DNA of 64,000 bases from Halobacillus locisalis (GTDB lineage Bacteria > Bacillota > Bacilli > Bacillales > Halobacillaceae). Position numbers and translations under genes: made by a program. This document shows positions 8,380 to 16,668 of this stretch, piece after piece (the stretch's first letter is position 1; each line of letters begins with the position of its first letter). Below the pieces are notes generated by a model. That model did no database searches and had not been told where the DNA came from. It saw only the letters and a program-made list of their open reading frames with translations. Where the stretch lies: contig NZ_JACEFG010000001.1 of assembly GCF_013694105.1 (NCBI RefSeq), positions 434,001 to 498,000 of the forward strand, read 5' to 3'.

Positions 8380-9258
8380 ATGATGAGAACCACGATAGAG
8401 CCCACAGAAATTCAAATCCTCTCATGGATGGAGACATTTGTTCCTAATAAAGACTTCTTTTTCTTGAGCAAGAAGCACCTTCGGAAATTCGACAAGTACA
8501 TAGAAGAAATTCTGATTGTTCCAGAAAAAGAGTTTTTTCAACATGCTGCTTATAAACAAGTGCAGTTAGTTAACAGCTATGCCTATTGGAATCTTTCTGA
8601 CGAGGTTCAGTTGGTTATGATCGCTCCCCCTGAGTGGATAGAGTCTTTACCTTATCCGTTAAAGCAAGAGTTGTTAACCACTCAAGTCGAAATGAAGCGT
8701 GGACTTGTGCTTTCTAACTTTGATTCAACAGTGGATCGTGAATACCAAATCCGAGAAGGGGATGATCACTATCTTGTGTTACAAAAAGCGATGTGGAGTA
8801 GATTTTCTTATTCTACGAAGAAAGACCTCCTCCTTAGATATGCTCTATTGTGGGACGACTTTGAAGCTTGTACACCCCCTGAGAACACCCCTGATTTAAT
8901 TAAGCGTTATGCGAATAGCTTCCCTTCAGAAGCAGGTAGTAACTGTTTATCAACTACTTTATTTGCTCTTAGAGAACAAGAGTGGATGATACGAGAATGG
9001 GTCCATCCTGAAACATTTAGAATTCAATTGCAAAATACTCACGTAAAAAAGACAGACATGAATCTGAAAGCGGGAGACGTATTGGTTTGGGAGGATCATA
9101 AAGGTCTACTACAACATGCTTCTTATTATTTGGGGGAAGATAAGTGTTTTAATAAAAATGGACAAACGTTCTTTAACCCGTGGAAAGTTGTGCAAGCAGA
9201 AGACTTGTTTCAAAAGTGGGACTCATACAACAGGCATGTCTACAGGAAATTGGGGTAA
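8380..9258 (+). CDS. Putative NlpC/P60- or CHAP-like cysteine protein
   Basis: A 292-residue protein without signal peptide. The last third looks like a papain-like NlpC/P60 fold: SNCLSTTLFAL with Cys189 at the head of a helix, then GDVLVWED (about 232-239), and LQHASYYLG with His246 in a strand. The Cys-(~55 residues)-His spacing and GDVLVW element are the family pattern. The first two thirds are not recognised and may bind a partner or substrate. Peptidase or amidase activity is inference. ATGATG at 8380/8383 follows GAGGAG; either can be used. It lies 36 nt before a small membrane protein gene. Confidence 0.6.
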   Translation: MMRTTIEPTEIQILSWMETFVPNKDFFFLSKKHLRKFDKYIEEILIVPEKEFFQHAAYKQVQLVNSYAYWNLSDEVQLVMIAPPEWIESLPYPLKQELLTTQVEMKRGLVLSNFDSTVDREYQIREGDDHYLVLQKAMWSRFSYSTKKDLLLRYALLWDDFEACTPPENTPDLIKRYANSFPSEAGSNCLSTTLFALREQEWMIREWVHPETFRIQLQNTHVKKTDMNLKAGDVLVWEDHKGLLQHASYYLGEDKCFNKNGQTFFNPWKVVQAEDLFQKWDSYNRHVYRKLG

Positions 9259-9293
9259 AGCAGTAAAAAGTTTTAGAAAGGAGGGTCATGCTT

Positions 9294-9566
9294 ATGAAGA
9301 GATGGTTATTAATTGTGTTGGTCGTCATGAACGCTCTCTATATTTACTCCACCTTTGTTGATTGGAACATAAGATGGGGGAACGTATGGACAATGTTTAT
9401 GGCGGTTCTTTTGCTAGGTAGTATGGTTCTGTCAGGGTGGTTTCTATTACGATCAAGGAAGAGGTCTGGGTATCATCCCTATTTGTCTGTCGTACTCCTT
9501 TCGTTAAGCATTGCGTCTTTCGGTTGGTTCGCCTTCCTCAATTACTTGTCCTTCATTATGGGATAA
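9294..9566 (+). CDS. Small membrane protein with three helices
   Basis: A 90-residue hydrophobic protein with segments near residues 3-22, 29-50 and 62-86, joined by a short Arg/Lys-rich loop (RSRKRSG) that should be cytoplasmic. ATG 9294 is preferred because AAAGGAGG is 9 nt upstream; an in-frame ATG at 9288 is too near that site. It follows the NlpC/P60-like gene by 35 nt and may be cotranscribed. No family recognised. Confidence 0.7.
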   Translation: MKRWLLIVLVVMNALYIYSTFVDWNIRWGNVWTMFMAVLLLGSMVLSGWFLLRSRKRSGYHPYLSVVLLSLSIASFGWFAFLNYLSFIMG

Positions 9567-9662
9567 AGTGAAGGTGGTGGCTTGCATGAACCTCATGGAA
9601 GTCACCATCTGCACTAACTCCAAACGATTCAATTTTTTACTATACATATAAGGGTGATTCCA

Positions 9663-10121
9663 TTGCCGACCATTGTCCATCATCAAATAATCAATGCGCC
9701 ACCGCCCGTCTGTTTTGACTTAGCAAGAGATGTGTTGACTCATACCGAGACAACTTCACAAACGAATGAAGTAGCCGTATCCGGACGTACAAAGGGGTTA
9801 ATGGAAGTGGGGGAAATCGTGGCTTGGCAAGGCACCCACTTCGGTGTACGTCAACATTTGACGGCGAAAGTCACGAGGATGGAAAAATATCATTTTTTTG
9901 AGGACGTCATGGTGAAGGGAGCCTTCCAGTCTTTCACACATACTCACGAGTTCAAAGAAACGCTGGACGGCGGGACGGTTATGACCGATGTCTTTGAGTA
10001 TCAATCACCATTCGGTTTACTAGGACGACTAGCTGATCTTCTTTTCCTTGAGAAGTATATGAAAAAGCTGCTCACAATTAGAGCGAATGAACTGAAGGTA
10101 AAAGCAGAGAGACAGAGGTGA
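9663..10121 (+). CDS. SRPBCC (START/polyketide-cyclase-like) family protein
   Basis: A 152-residue protein with the SRPBCC pattern: an opening strand followed by INAPPPVCFDLARDV, a central GEIVAWQGTHFGVRQHL strand pair, and a final long helix after MTDVFEYQSPFGLLGRLADLLFLEKYM. Such folds bind hydrophobic ligands in a deep pocket; the ligand is unknown. TTG at 9663 is chosen because AAGGG lies about 8 nt upstream; a GTG at 9654 sits within that site. Its stop overlaps the next start (GTGA at 10118), so the two are coupled. Confidence 0.83.
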   Translation: MPTIVHHQIINAPPPVCFDLARDVLTHTETTSQTNEVAVSGRTKGLMEVGEIVAWQGTHFGVRQHLTAKVTRMEKYHFFEDVMVKGAFQSFTHTHEFKETLDGGTVMTDVFEYQSPFGLLGRLADLLFLEKYMKKLLTIRANELKVKAERQR

Positions 10122-10384
10122 GAGAAGTGGAGTGGAAATGGAGAATTCCGATGTTGATTATTATGTTCAGTATGACCGGAGGGCTTGTGCAGCTTCTTCC
10201 TGGTGCGATGTTATTTCCGGAACAACGCTTTCTTCTGTCCCCTTTTTATATAGGGGGCGTAGTCTTGCTGTTCCTGACGCTCGAACGGCTTGGTATCAAT
10301 GAAAAAAGCGTTCATCCTGCTTTAGCTTTGTCAGTCATAGCAATTGCAGTCGGGTTTGATTTTGTCACCGGAAACCAGTTCTAG
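10118..10384 (+). CDS. Small membrane protein coupled to the SRPBCC gene
   Basis: An 88-residue protein with three hydrophobic stretches (about residues 10-29, 39-57 and 65-83). The first possible start, GTG 10118, overlaps the SRPBCC stop in GTGA; another GTG at 10127 has GAGGTG 6 nt upstream and could be the real start. A further membrane protein gene follows 13 nt later. Function unknown. Confidence 0.65.
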   Translation: MREVEWKWRIPMLIIMFSMTGGLVQLLPGAMLFPEQRFLLSPFYIGGVVLLFLTLERLGINEKSVHPALALSVIAIAVGFDFVTGNQF

Positions 10385-10397
10385 AAAGGATGTTTCT

Positions 10398-10799
10398 TTG
10401 AGGTCGGAATATCGCTATGTTCTCTTGTTCGTCATATTCTCCTTTTTGAATGGGATCGGCGTCTGGAGTATTGAACTTATCATAGGTAGTCAAATCACTA
10501 CTTCAGAATACATAGGAGGAGACAGTATAGGGTACCTCCTATTTGTTATGACAGTCGTTGTAGGTTCCTTCGTGTTGCTGATAACGATTCTATTGCATAA
10601 ATTTCTAAACAACATAGCAATCAAACTCATAGTTTTTGGATGCCTCGGCTATGGGCTGGGGAATCTTTATGCAGCGTTTCATTTTGGGGATTTTCTACAA
10701 ACCTATAAGCTGAATGAGACCGTTCCTATCATGATCTATGTCATGGTTTCTCTGTTATACGCAGTAGCTGATGTGATTCTTGAAAAGAAATTAAAATAA
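10398..10799 (+). CDS. Four-helix membrane protein of unknown function
   Basis: A 133-residue membrane protein with helices at about 7-27, 45-68, 73-93 and 108-125. The frame is open from 10344, inside the previous gene, but AAAGGA stands 7 nt before TTG 10398 and the product then starts at the beginning of the first helix, so I use the TTG. Gene order (SRPBCC, small membrane protein, this protein) with almost no gaps indicates one operon. No family recognised. Confidence 0.68.
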   Translation: MRSEYRYVLLFVIFSFLNGIGVWSIELIIGSQITTSEYIGGDSIGYLLFVMTVVVGSFVLLITILLHKFLNNIAIKLIVFGCLGYGLGNLYAAFHFGDFLQTYKLNETVPIMIYVMVSLLYAVADVILEKKLK

Positions 10800-10854
10800 G
10801 AGTGTGCTATACCTTGAAATATTTGCATGCTACTAGATAGAAAGGAAGATCCTA

Positions 10855-11391
10855 GTGAATAAAGACTTGAGATTGATAGAACCAGCCATAGAATGGCAAG
10901 AAAACTATTTAAGCTTTTATCAAGAATGGGTCGACAGTGGAGAACAAATGACCCCATGGGTAATTGAAAAAGATCCCTCTGATTTCAGCGCGATGGTTCA
11001 ATACTTGGAAAATAACTCAAAAGGAATCAATATCCCTGATGGGTTCGTGCCGGATTCGACTTTTTGGTTGATCAATGAACAAGGCCGCGTTCTCGGTGCC
11101 GTGAATATTCGTCACGCATTAACAGAACTGCTTAGAAACGCAGGCGGACACATCGGGTACGGTATACGACCTTCAGAACGACAGAAGGGCTATGCGACAC
11201 AATTATTGAGATTAGCTTTAGGCAAAGCGAAAGAACTGGGGATTCAGCATTCTCTCGTTGTTTGTGATCAAAGTAACACCGCTTCCATGAAAACCATCCT
11301 AAACAATGGTGGAGTGGAAGACGAGGATTTTGTTGAAGAAGACGGCAATGTCGTGAAGCGCTTTTGGGTCAATGGTGGGTTGGATGACTGA
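10855..11391 (+). CDS. GNAT family N-acetyltransferase
   Basis: A 178-residue acetyltransferase. Motif A is GYGIRPSERQKGYATQLL (about residues 100-117), with the R-x-x-G-x-A loop that holds the pyrophosphate of acetyl-CoA, and the region VCDQSNTASMKTILNNGG supplies the usual Asn and helix of motif B. GTG at 10855 has AAGGA 8 nt upstream. The stop overlaps the next gene by 8 nt, so the acetyltransferase and the P-loop kinase are probably coupled. Substrate unknown. Confidence 0.88.
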   Translation: MNKDLRLIEPAIEWQENYLSFYQEWVDSGEQMTPWVIEKDPSDFSAMVQYLENNSKGINIPDGFVPDSTFWLINEQGRVLGAVNIRHALTELLRNAGGHIGYGIRPSERQKGYATQLLRLALGKAKELGIQHSLVVCDQSNTASMKTILNNGGVEDEDFVEEDGNVVKRFWVNGGLDD

Positions 11392-11986
11392 ACCATTTCC
11401 TATGGCACCACTTAGAGAAGCCAAAGCATCGGGAAATCGCTACCTCTTAGGTGTAGATGGGCTCAGTCGTTCTGGTAAGACAACGTGGGCGGAAAATTTG
11501 TCTTGCCTGTTGAACGAGGAAGGGCTTAAGGCGGTGACTTTCCACTTGGATGACCATATCACCACACGCCGTGAACGATATCATACATCCTATTCACAAT
11601 GGGAGGAATATTATCGTCTTCAATGGAATGTCCAACGTTTAGCCAAAGTTTTATTTCAACCACTAAGGGAAGCATCTACCATTTGCTTACCATACTATGA
11701 CCAGGATTCAGATGCTCACCAATGGCAAACACGGTCATTAGAAGAAGCCGATGTCGTCATCGTAGAAGGGGTATTCCTGCAGCGGGATGAGTGGCGGGGT
11801 TCATTTGACCAAGTCGTTTTTCTGGATTGTCCGAGAAGCGTGCGTTTTAGTAGAGAAACAGACATAACTCAACAAAAACGTGACAAATTCGAACAGCGGT
11901 ATTGGAAGGCGGAGGATTACTATTGCAGGACGTGTCAACCAAAGCTTGAAGCGGATCTTGTAATAAAAGGATCACATGGATGCTAA
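11384..11986 (+). CDS. Uridine-kinase-like P-loop NTPase
   Basis: A 200-residue protein with Walker A GLSRSGKT at residues 26-33, a FHLDDHI segment near residue 55 corresponding to the substrate-binding Asp of uridine kinases, and VVIVEGVFL (about 121-129) as the strand with Walker-B-like role. This matches the uridine kinase/phosphoribulokinase family, but the true substrate is not known. The end has a CRTC pair. ATG 11384 overlaps the GNAT stop (ATGACTGA); an in-frame ATG at 11372 is also possible. A methyltransferase gene follows 56 nt later. Confidence 0.8.
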   Translation: MTEPFPMAPLREAKASGNRYLLGVDGLSRSGKTTWAENLSCLLNEEGLKAVTFHLDDHITTRRERYHTSYSQWEEYYRLQWNVQRLAKVLFQPLREASTICLPYYDQDSDAHQWQTRSLEEADVVIVEGVFLQRDEWRGSFDQVVFLDCPRSVRFSRETDITQQKRDKFEQRYWKAEDYYCRTCQPKLEADLVIKGSHGC

Positions 11987-12042
11987 TCGTACACCTTGAT
12001 GTATGAGCTGGGACAATGCTAGAAAGAGAAGGGAACGATTAT

Positions 12043-12777
12043 ATGGGACATAAAGGTGCTTCAGCTTATGATCAGGAAAGGTTTTTTGAGAGTTTTCTAG
12101 CTAGGAGAAACCGTTCGGAAAGTCCGAATAACATCATTGAAAAACCTGTGTTGCTAGAGTTGCTCGATCCGGTTGTAGGGAAGCGTGTCGTTGATTTAGG
12201 ATGCGGAGATGGCTTGTTTGGCTGTGATTTGAAGGAGAGAGGCGCGTCCTATTATGAAGGGGTAGAGGGCTCCAGAAACATGGTGCAGAAAGCGGAAGGA
12301 AATCTAGGTGAATCGAATGTCGCTATCGTTCATACTCCAATAGAAGAGTGGCAATCAAGGAAAGAATCTTTTGATATTGTCGTGTCCAGAATGGTTTTTC
12401 ACTACATAGAAAACCTGCCACTTGTTTTTCGAAAGGTCTATGAAAGTATGAAAGAAGGTGGGCAATTCGTTTTCAGTGTGCAACATCCCGTCCTCACATC
12501 ATCCATGGAGAGTGCCGCCAAGTCTGGTAAACGTAGCAGCTGGCTCGTTGATGATTATTTCAGATCGGGAGAACGACAAGAGCCATGGCTGGAGGAAGAG
12601 GTCACCAAATATCATCGAACCATGGAGCAGTACTTTCAATTAATTAAACAAGCCGGTTTTGCAGTAGAAGACTTGAGAGAGTGTGAGCCAAGGAGAGAAT
12701 ACTTCAAAAAAGACGAAGAATATGACAGAAGACAGAGAATCCCTTTATTCTTATTGTTTGCTTGTCGAAAGTCGTAA
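12043..12777 (+). CDS. Class I SAM-dependent methyltransferase
   Basis: A 244-residue methyltransferase with motif I VVDLGCGDGLFG (about residues 49-60), an acidic strand-2 end in YYEGVEGS, motif IV FDIVVSRMVFHYIENL (about 110-125) and a GGQFVFSVQHPV strand. This places it near the UbiE/methyltransferase-11/12 group; substrate unknown. The frame is open from 12016, but AGAAGGGA lies 8 nt before ATG 12043, which I use. It follows the NTPase gene closely. Confidence 0.87.
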   Translation: MGHKGASAYDQERFFESFLARRNRSESPNNIIEKPVLLELLDPVVGKRVVDLGCGDGLFGCDLKERGASYYEGVEGSRNMVQKAEGNLGESNVAIVHTPIEEWQSRKESFDIVVSRMVFHYIENLPLVFRKVYESMKEGGQFVFSVQHPVLTSSMESAAKSGKRSSWLVDDYFRSGERQEPWLEEEVTKYHRTMEQYFQLIKQAGFAVEDLRECEPRREYFKKDEEYDRRQRIPLFLLFACRKS

Positions 12778-12824
12778 CGAACAGTACAACCTATAAAAGT
12801 TATTTCTACTAGAAGGAGGTTAAC

Positions 12825-13433
12825 ATGGGGTCCAGACTTATGCATTTGATTATAGCTTATAAGATTGCAGAACGTTGTAAAATCACCGACCGGGATTCGT
12901 TTGTGCTTGGTGGGCTAGCTCCTGATGCAGTATCTCCCAAGGACTTATCTCATTACTATGAAGGACACATTCGTGACAATTCGAGAAGAATTAATGGCAG
13001 GGGTTTTTTACATAAATATAGTAGTATGTATCAGCCCTATATCTTAGGTTATTACACACATCTAGTGGCCGATCAATTATGGCTTTCCGGGTTTTATTTT
13101 CCATGGTTAAAAAAACGAATGGAATCTGATCCCTCTATTCACACTTTGTACCATGAAGATTTCCGGATGTTGAATCCATGGTTGATTGATTATTATGATA
13201 TTCGTGACGTGCTTGTGGAGGTTTTGGAAAGTGAAGGCCGGATAGAAGATCTGGAAGAAGTGGCTTCAGGTGACGTCATCGATTTCTTGCCAGCTGCTTT
13301 AGAGGATCTTCGTCAACAGAGTGGTGGAAAAAAAAGACTTGATGTATTTTCCTTCGAGCAAATCATCGGCTACATAGAGACGAGTGTTGATAAAGGTGCA
13401 CAAGCGATTCAAGAGGTTGGGAGACATCAATAA
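12825..13433 (+). CDS. Zn-dependent phospholipase C-like family protein
   Basis: A 202-residue protein starting GSRLMHLI, where His7 would be an early metal ligand, then GGLAPDAVSPKDLSHYYEGH (about residues 29-48) and a GYYTHLVADQLW helix (about 75-86). This spacing of His/Asp along helices matches the zinc-dependent phospholipase C/S1-P1 superfamily as found in small Firmicute proteins. No signal peptide is seen, so it is probably cytoplasmic and its substrate is unknown. AGAAGGAGG lies before the ATG. A perfect inverted repeat starts at its stop codon. Confidence 0.7.
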   Translation: MGSRLMHLIIAYKIAERCKITDRDSFVLGGLAPDAVSPKDLSHYYEGHIRDNSRRINGRGFLHKYSSMYQPYILGYYTHLVADQLWLSGFYFPWLKKRMESDPSIHTLYHEDFRMLNPWLIDYYDIRDVLVEVLESEGRIEDLEEVASGDVIDFLPAALEDLRQQSGGKKRLDVFSFEQIIGYIETSVDKGAQAIQEVGRHQ

Positions 13434-13455
13434 GAGCGGCGCAAAGCCGCTCTTA
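13431..13455. terminator. Perfect inverted repeat between convergent genes
   Basis: TAAGAGCGGC and GCCGCTCTTA form a perfect 10-bp stem around GCAAA. There is no T-run on the plus side, so it may act as a poor terminator or a 3' end stabiliser for both genes. Confidence 0.6.
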
Positions 13456-13463
13456 TGCAGTCA

Positions 13464-13646
13464 TTAGAAGTTTTTCGAGTTCTTGGGGTCGGCTGCTTTA
13501 TGGGCTGTGCTTTCAGAAGAATAGATTTCCTTGATATTATCTTGTTCGTCATGATAAAACGCTTGTTTTTTTCTGCGACGCTCAAAGACTACGGAAAGAA
13601 CGATGAATACGACAGCAGCTAGTATCAAAAGGGAGATCCAAATCAT
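13464..13646 (-). CDS. Small single-pass membrane protein (60 aa)
   Basis: A 60-residue protein with a very hydrophobic helix (about residues 3-22), then ERRRKK as the cytoplasmic anchor and a polar tail rich in Asp, Glu, Ser and Lys. AAGGAGG with 7-nt spacing precedes the ATG, which makes expression likely despite the small size. No family recognised. It stands alone between the phospholipase-like gene and an upstream divergent gene. Confidence 0.7.
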   Translation of the reverse strand: MIWISLLILAAVVFIVLSVVFERRRKKQAFYHDEQDNIKEIYSSESTAHKAADPKNSKNF

Positions 13647-13859
13647 TTCAATTCCTCCTTTATAGCGGAATGCTAAACACTATTTCTATTCCCTTTTTTT
13701 CCATTTTTATTCATGAACCTGTAAATTATATGTATGCAATACTCGGAATAATCCTCGTTCATAATGTTCTGTTCTTGGGTTAATACCGAGTGATTTTTGT
13801 ATTATAAATGGACGAGTAGATAGAAGAGCGATCCATAGTTTTTCAAAGGAGGCGTTCTG

Positions 13860-14297
13860 TTGAGGCGTTGTATCGTGTTTATTTTACTGTGGTTTCTTCT
13901 TCCTACAACAGCGGTCTATGCCTTGGATTGGGGACCCTTTGTAGTGTGGGAAGGAAAGGTCTATGATGTGACGTATGAGAAATTACGTGAAAGTCAGATC
14001 GGTGATCAGATTGGTGAAGTGAGAACAAAACCAAATGATAGGTCAGGTTCCTTCTATGGAGATGCTTCTAATGTTTATCCTAAAGGAACCCCTTACTATA
14101 CTATCACTTCTACGTCGACGGAGTCCGCGATTGCAGTTCGTGAGGGGGAAGGTGTTTGGGTGAAGGCACATTATTCGCATCAGGCTCCGTTTCATGTGAT
14201 GAATATCATCACAAATCTTTGGTTCATCTTAGTCATGGTCGTCTTCTTTACAGCAGGCGTATTGGTATACGGTAAGAGGAAATGGATCACTGGGTAA
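13860..14297 (+). CDS. Exported, membrane-anchored protein of unknown function
   Basis: A 145-residue protein: signal peptide at about residues 1-21 (ending TTAVYA), an external domain of about 90 residues with conserved-looking aromatic and Gly residues, and a carboxyl-terminal helix (about 116-137) followed by KRKW. Both ends suggest a type-I-anchored surface protein. TTG at 13860 has AGGAGG 7 nt upstream. A strong terminator follows. No domain recognised. Confidence 0.75.
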   Translation: MRRCIVFILLWFLLPTTAVYALDWGPFVVWEGKVYDVTYEKLRESQIGDQIGEVRTKPNDRSGSFYGDASNVYPKGTPYYTITSTSTESAIAVREGEGVWVKAHYSHQAPFHVMNIITNLWFILVMVVFFTAGVLVYGKRKWITG

Positions 14298-14303
14298 AAT
14301 GAG

Positions 14304-14341
14304 AAAAGGAACTTCCACTTTTGAGGAAGTTCCTTTTTTTG
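14304..14341. terminator. Strong terminator, probably used from both sides
   Basis: A 12-bp perfect stem (14305-14316 with 14325-14336) and eight T follow on the plus strand; the A-rich 5' side gives a T-run for the minus-strand antiporter as well. Confidence 0.9.
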
Positions 14342-14353
14342 TTAGATTTTGTT

Positions 14354-15319
14354 TTAATACAAAGCGAACGTTACGACAAAGTACAGAACCGTAATGATGA
14401 GAGACGGAGTGGCATATCTCCACTGGCTTCGTGCCGCACTGGCTTGAGGTCGTACAAGTAAATAAATCATGATAAGCGTCATCATAATCCCGAGAAGCGC
14501 CGTGAACAGGTGTGAGGTCCCCACAGCTGCGAGGATCGGGCCTTCTCTATACAAGACATCCGTGATGACTAGTAACTGCATGTTGAATAAGTTACTTCCT
14601 AGTATAGAACCAATAGCCATGTTGTAGTTGGCTAGTTTAAAGGCAGCAATGACTGTTACGAGTTCAGGCAGTGATGTAGAAGCAGCGATTAGGAAACTTC
14701 CGATGAAGCTTGCATCCATTCCGGTCGCATTCGCTAAACGATCACCCGAAATCGAAAGAGCACTACCCGCTAGGAAGACGATGAACGCAGCTACAATGAA
14801 TCCTATAACTCCTGTGCGTAATGAGTAATCTTTGGCTAAAGGAGCCTGTTCTTCTTCTTCACTGTTTGATATAACTTTGACGGCTACAATATAAATACCG
14901 ACAATGACAAGCATCTCAAGGCCTACATTAAATAGACTTTGTGAGCCTGGAATAAGCATCGCAGAAATGAGGATCGCAAGAAAGACGAGTCCAACAACGG
15001 CTGAAGGAATATTTTCTTTATGGTTGATTCGTTGAAATAACCGTCGTTTACGGTAATAAATATCGACGGCGGCCAAAATCAGCAGGTTGAAAACATTGCT
15101 TCCAAGCATATTTCCAACGGCGATATCTGGATTATCAATGAATACGGCCGTCAAACTGGTAGTCAATTCAGGAAGAGAAGTCGCCCCGGCAATCAAGAAT
15201 GTTCCAACAATGGCTCCACTTAGAGATGATTTCTTACTAATGACATCACCGAAACGGTTCAAATAGATAGCAGCTATGACAACGATGACGGCAGCTAAAG
15301 TGAAAATGAGATAAAGCAT
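14354..15319 (-). CDS. Cation/Ca2+ exchanger (CaCA) family antiporter
   Basis: A 321-residue membrane protein of about ten helices with the two inverted alpha-repeats of the CaCA superfamily: GATSLPE plus GNMLGSNVFN (about residues 45-78) and ASTSLPE plus GSILGSNLFN (about 212-245), which provide the ion-binding Glu and Asn/Ser residues. A Glu-rich loop (about 152-157) sits between the halves. Families like this usually exchange Ca2+ for Na+ or H+. Here the mRNA begins with a yybP-ykoY-type Mn2+ riboswitch, so Mn2+ export, or Mn2+-triggered ion exchange, is a likely role. AGAAGGAGGAG precedes the ATG. Confidence 0.9.
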   Translation of the reverse strand: MLYLIFTLAAVIVVIAAIYLNRFGDVISKKSSLSGAIVGTFLIAGATSLPELTTSLTAVFIDNPDIAVGNMLGSNVFNLLILAAVDIYYRKRRLFQRINHKENIPSAVVGLVFLAILISAMLIPGSQSLFNVGLEMLVIVGIYIVAVKVISNSEEEEQAPLAKDYSLRTGVIGFIVAAFIVFLAGSALSISGDRLANATGMDASFIGSFLIAASTSLPELVTVIAAFKLANYNMAIGSILGSNLFNMQLLVITDVLYREGPILAAVGTSHLFTALLGIMMTLIMIYLLVRPQASAARSQWRYATPSLIITVLYFVVTFALY

Positions 15320-15364
15320 GAACGGTCTCCTCCTTCTAGTAATAGTCCCTTACCCTTTTTTAGG

Positions 15365-15502
15365 CATATAAAAAAGACCAAGGCACACTTAAAAAATGAG
15401 CCAAGGTCTTGCGTACTTCGAAAATGAGTCTTATGAACCAGGTGAACGTGTCACCGTAATGACGATTCATAAGCCGGAAACCGGTCGCTACTCCCCTTGT
15501 TA
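15365..15502 (-). ncRNA. yybP-ykoY (manganese) riboswitch with terminator
   Basis: On the minus strand the leader has the hallmark GGGGAGTAGC (15484-15493), a long helix closed by CTTATGAA and TTCATAAG (about 15424-15469), and then a terminator: AAGACC..GGC..CATTT pairs with AAGTG..GCC..GGTCTT through U-U mismatches, followed by TTTTTTATA (about 15365-15410). CAAGG at 15495-15499 can pair with CCTTG at 15402-15406, which is the 5' half of the terminator, so ligand binding would favour read-through. This fits the ON mechanism known for the Mn2+-sensing class. It controls the antiporter gene downstream. Confidence 0.88.
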
Positions 15503-15507
15503 CTTCT

Positions 15508-15536
15508 ATTTTCTCCATTCGATGAAAAAAAGTCAA
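15508..15536 (-). promoter_or_regulatory. Promoter of the riboswitch-antiporter transcript
   Basis: TTGACT (15531-15536), 17 nt, GAAAAT (15508-15513) on the minus strand. The start point would be near 15501, directly before the aptamer. Confidence 0.65.
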
Positions 15537-15579
15537 TAGATAAATATCCCATAAAAGATGAACACTAGTTCTAAATAAT

Positions 15580-15608
15580 TTGAATTTATCATTCAATAAT
15601 ATTAGAAT
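15580..15608 (+). promoter_or_regulatory. Promoter and overlapping dyad of the ArsR-type gene
   Basis: TTGAAT (15580-15585), 17-nt spacer and TAGAAT (15603-15608). The -35 is the left arm of TTGAAT-N5-ATTCAA (15580-15596), which could be an autoregulatory operator. Confidence 0.55.
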
Positions 15609-15626
15609 ATATAATGAGGTGATAGC

Positions 15627-16661
15627 ATGGAAGTTTTTAACACAAGTTTCGGTAATAGGGAGACTTATAAAGTTGAAGTGAAGAGTTCGTTGCTCTTTGA
15701 AGCTGCTCTGGGCATCGCGGCGATTACAAATGAAGCATTAAGAACAACGTTAAATAAGGACGTGGTCAAAGACTCTTCAGCAATATCGGAAACGCTGACC
15801 AAAGAATTAGAGATTGTACAGACTCATAACACATGGAAAACGTTGTTACAGTTGACTCATGAGACTTCAGCAGAAAGTCTAGAAGATTGGATAGACTTTG
15901 TTGAGAAGCTATGCAATGTTGAATTGCGGCGGATTGCTATTCCTTTTGTAGGAAACCAATGGGAGGAAAAGCGTAAAGAAGCGGCTCATGGGTCGGAAAA
16001 AGCCAAACGTGAATTAATAAAGTGGACGAAAGAGCACGCCTTTTTCCCGGCCTATATTCAATATATTTGTGAATCTGACACTGAGACATTGAAAAGGCAC
16101 TTGATAACCGTTTTGACAAAATGGTGGAAAGAGGTGATTGAGCCACAAACCGAGTGGACTTCCGAGGTCCTAAGACGTGACGCGGAATCGAAGAGGAAGG
16201 CACAGGGGCATATGCACCCTGAAGCATTTGTCGAGTGGGCCACACAGGGGAGGGCGTATCCACCTGAGCCGAGTGTGCACCAGGTTCTACTCATTCCGCA
16301 GTATGTTTATCGTCCGTGGAATGTTGAAGCGGACTTATCAGGTGTGAAAGTCCTCTATTATCCAGTCTCAAAATCGAGCATTGATCCCCTCACAGAGGAC
16401 GAACCGAACGAACAGTTAGTGCAGCAATATAAAGCGTTGGGAGACATGACTCGAATGAGGATGTTGAAGAAGTTGAGTGCACGTTCGATGTCGCTGAAAG
16501 AATTGACGGATGTTTTTGGCATGGGGAAAACGACCGTGCATCATCACTTGAAACTGCTGAAGGCAGCGAGAATCTTGAAGCAAGAAGGGCAGCACTATTC
16601 CGTCAACCAAGTTGTGGTTTCAGAAATGGGGAAAGAATTGGAAAGGTTTCTAGAAACGTAG
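15627..16661 (+). CDS. ArsR-type winged-helix regulator with large N-terminal domain
   Basis: A 344-residue regulator. The last 85 residues are an ArsR winged helix: YKALGDMTRMRMLKKL, then SLKELTDVFGMGKTTVHHHLKLLKAARIL (about residues 270-316) with the recognition helix at TTVHHHL. The first 250 residues are helical and may sense a ligand; they resemble the DUF5937-like parts fused to ArsR domains in Firmicutes. No CxC or obvious metal site is present, so it need not be a metal sensor. It lies 65 nt upstream of an MFS exporter with a 20-bp dyad between, so it probably controls that gene and itself. Confidence 0.85.
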   Translation: MEVFNTSFGNRETYKVEVKSSLLFEAALGIAAITNEALRTTLNKDVVKDSSAISETLTKELEIVQTHNTWKTLLQLTHETSAESLEDWIDFVEKLCNVELRRIAIPFVGNQWEEKRKEAAHGSEKAKRELIKWTKEHAFFPAYIQYICESDTETLKRHLITVLTKWWKEVIEPQTEWTSEVLRRDAESKRKAQGHMHPEAFVEWATQGRAYPPEPSVHQVLLIPQYVYRPWNVEADLSGVKVLYYPVSKSSIDPLTEDEPNEQLVQQYKALGDMTRMRMLKKLSARSMSLKELTDVFGMGKTTVHHHLKLLKAARILKQEGQHYSVNQVVVSEMGKELERFLET

Positions 16662-16668
16662 ATTCAGG

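Noticed and set aside
15365-15410. Simple intrinsic terminator only
   Set aside because: The GGGGAGTAGC signature and alternative pairing upstream show that it is the expression platform of a riboswitch.
15360-15596. Minus-strand 78-codon frame in front of the antiporter
   Set aside because: It lies over the riboswitch and its terminator, has no ribosome site and no plausible protein pattern.
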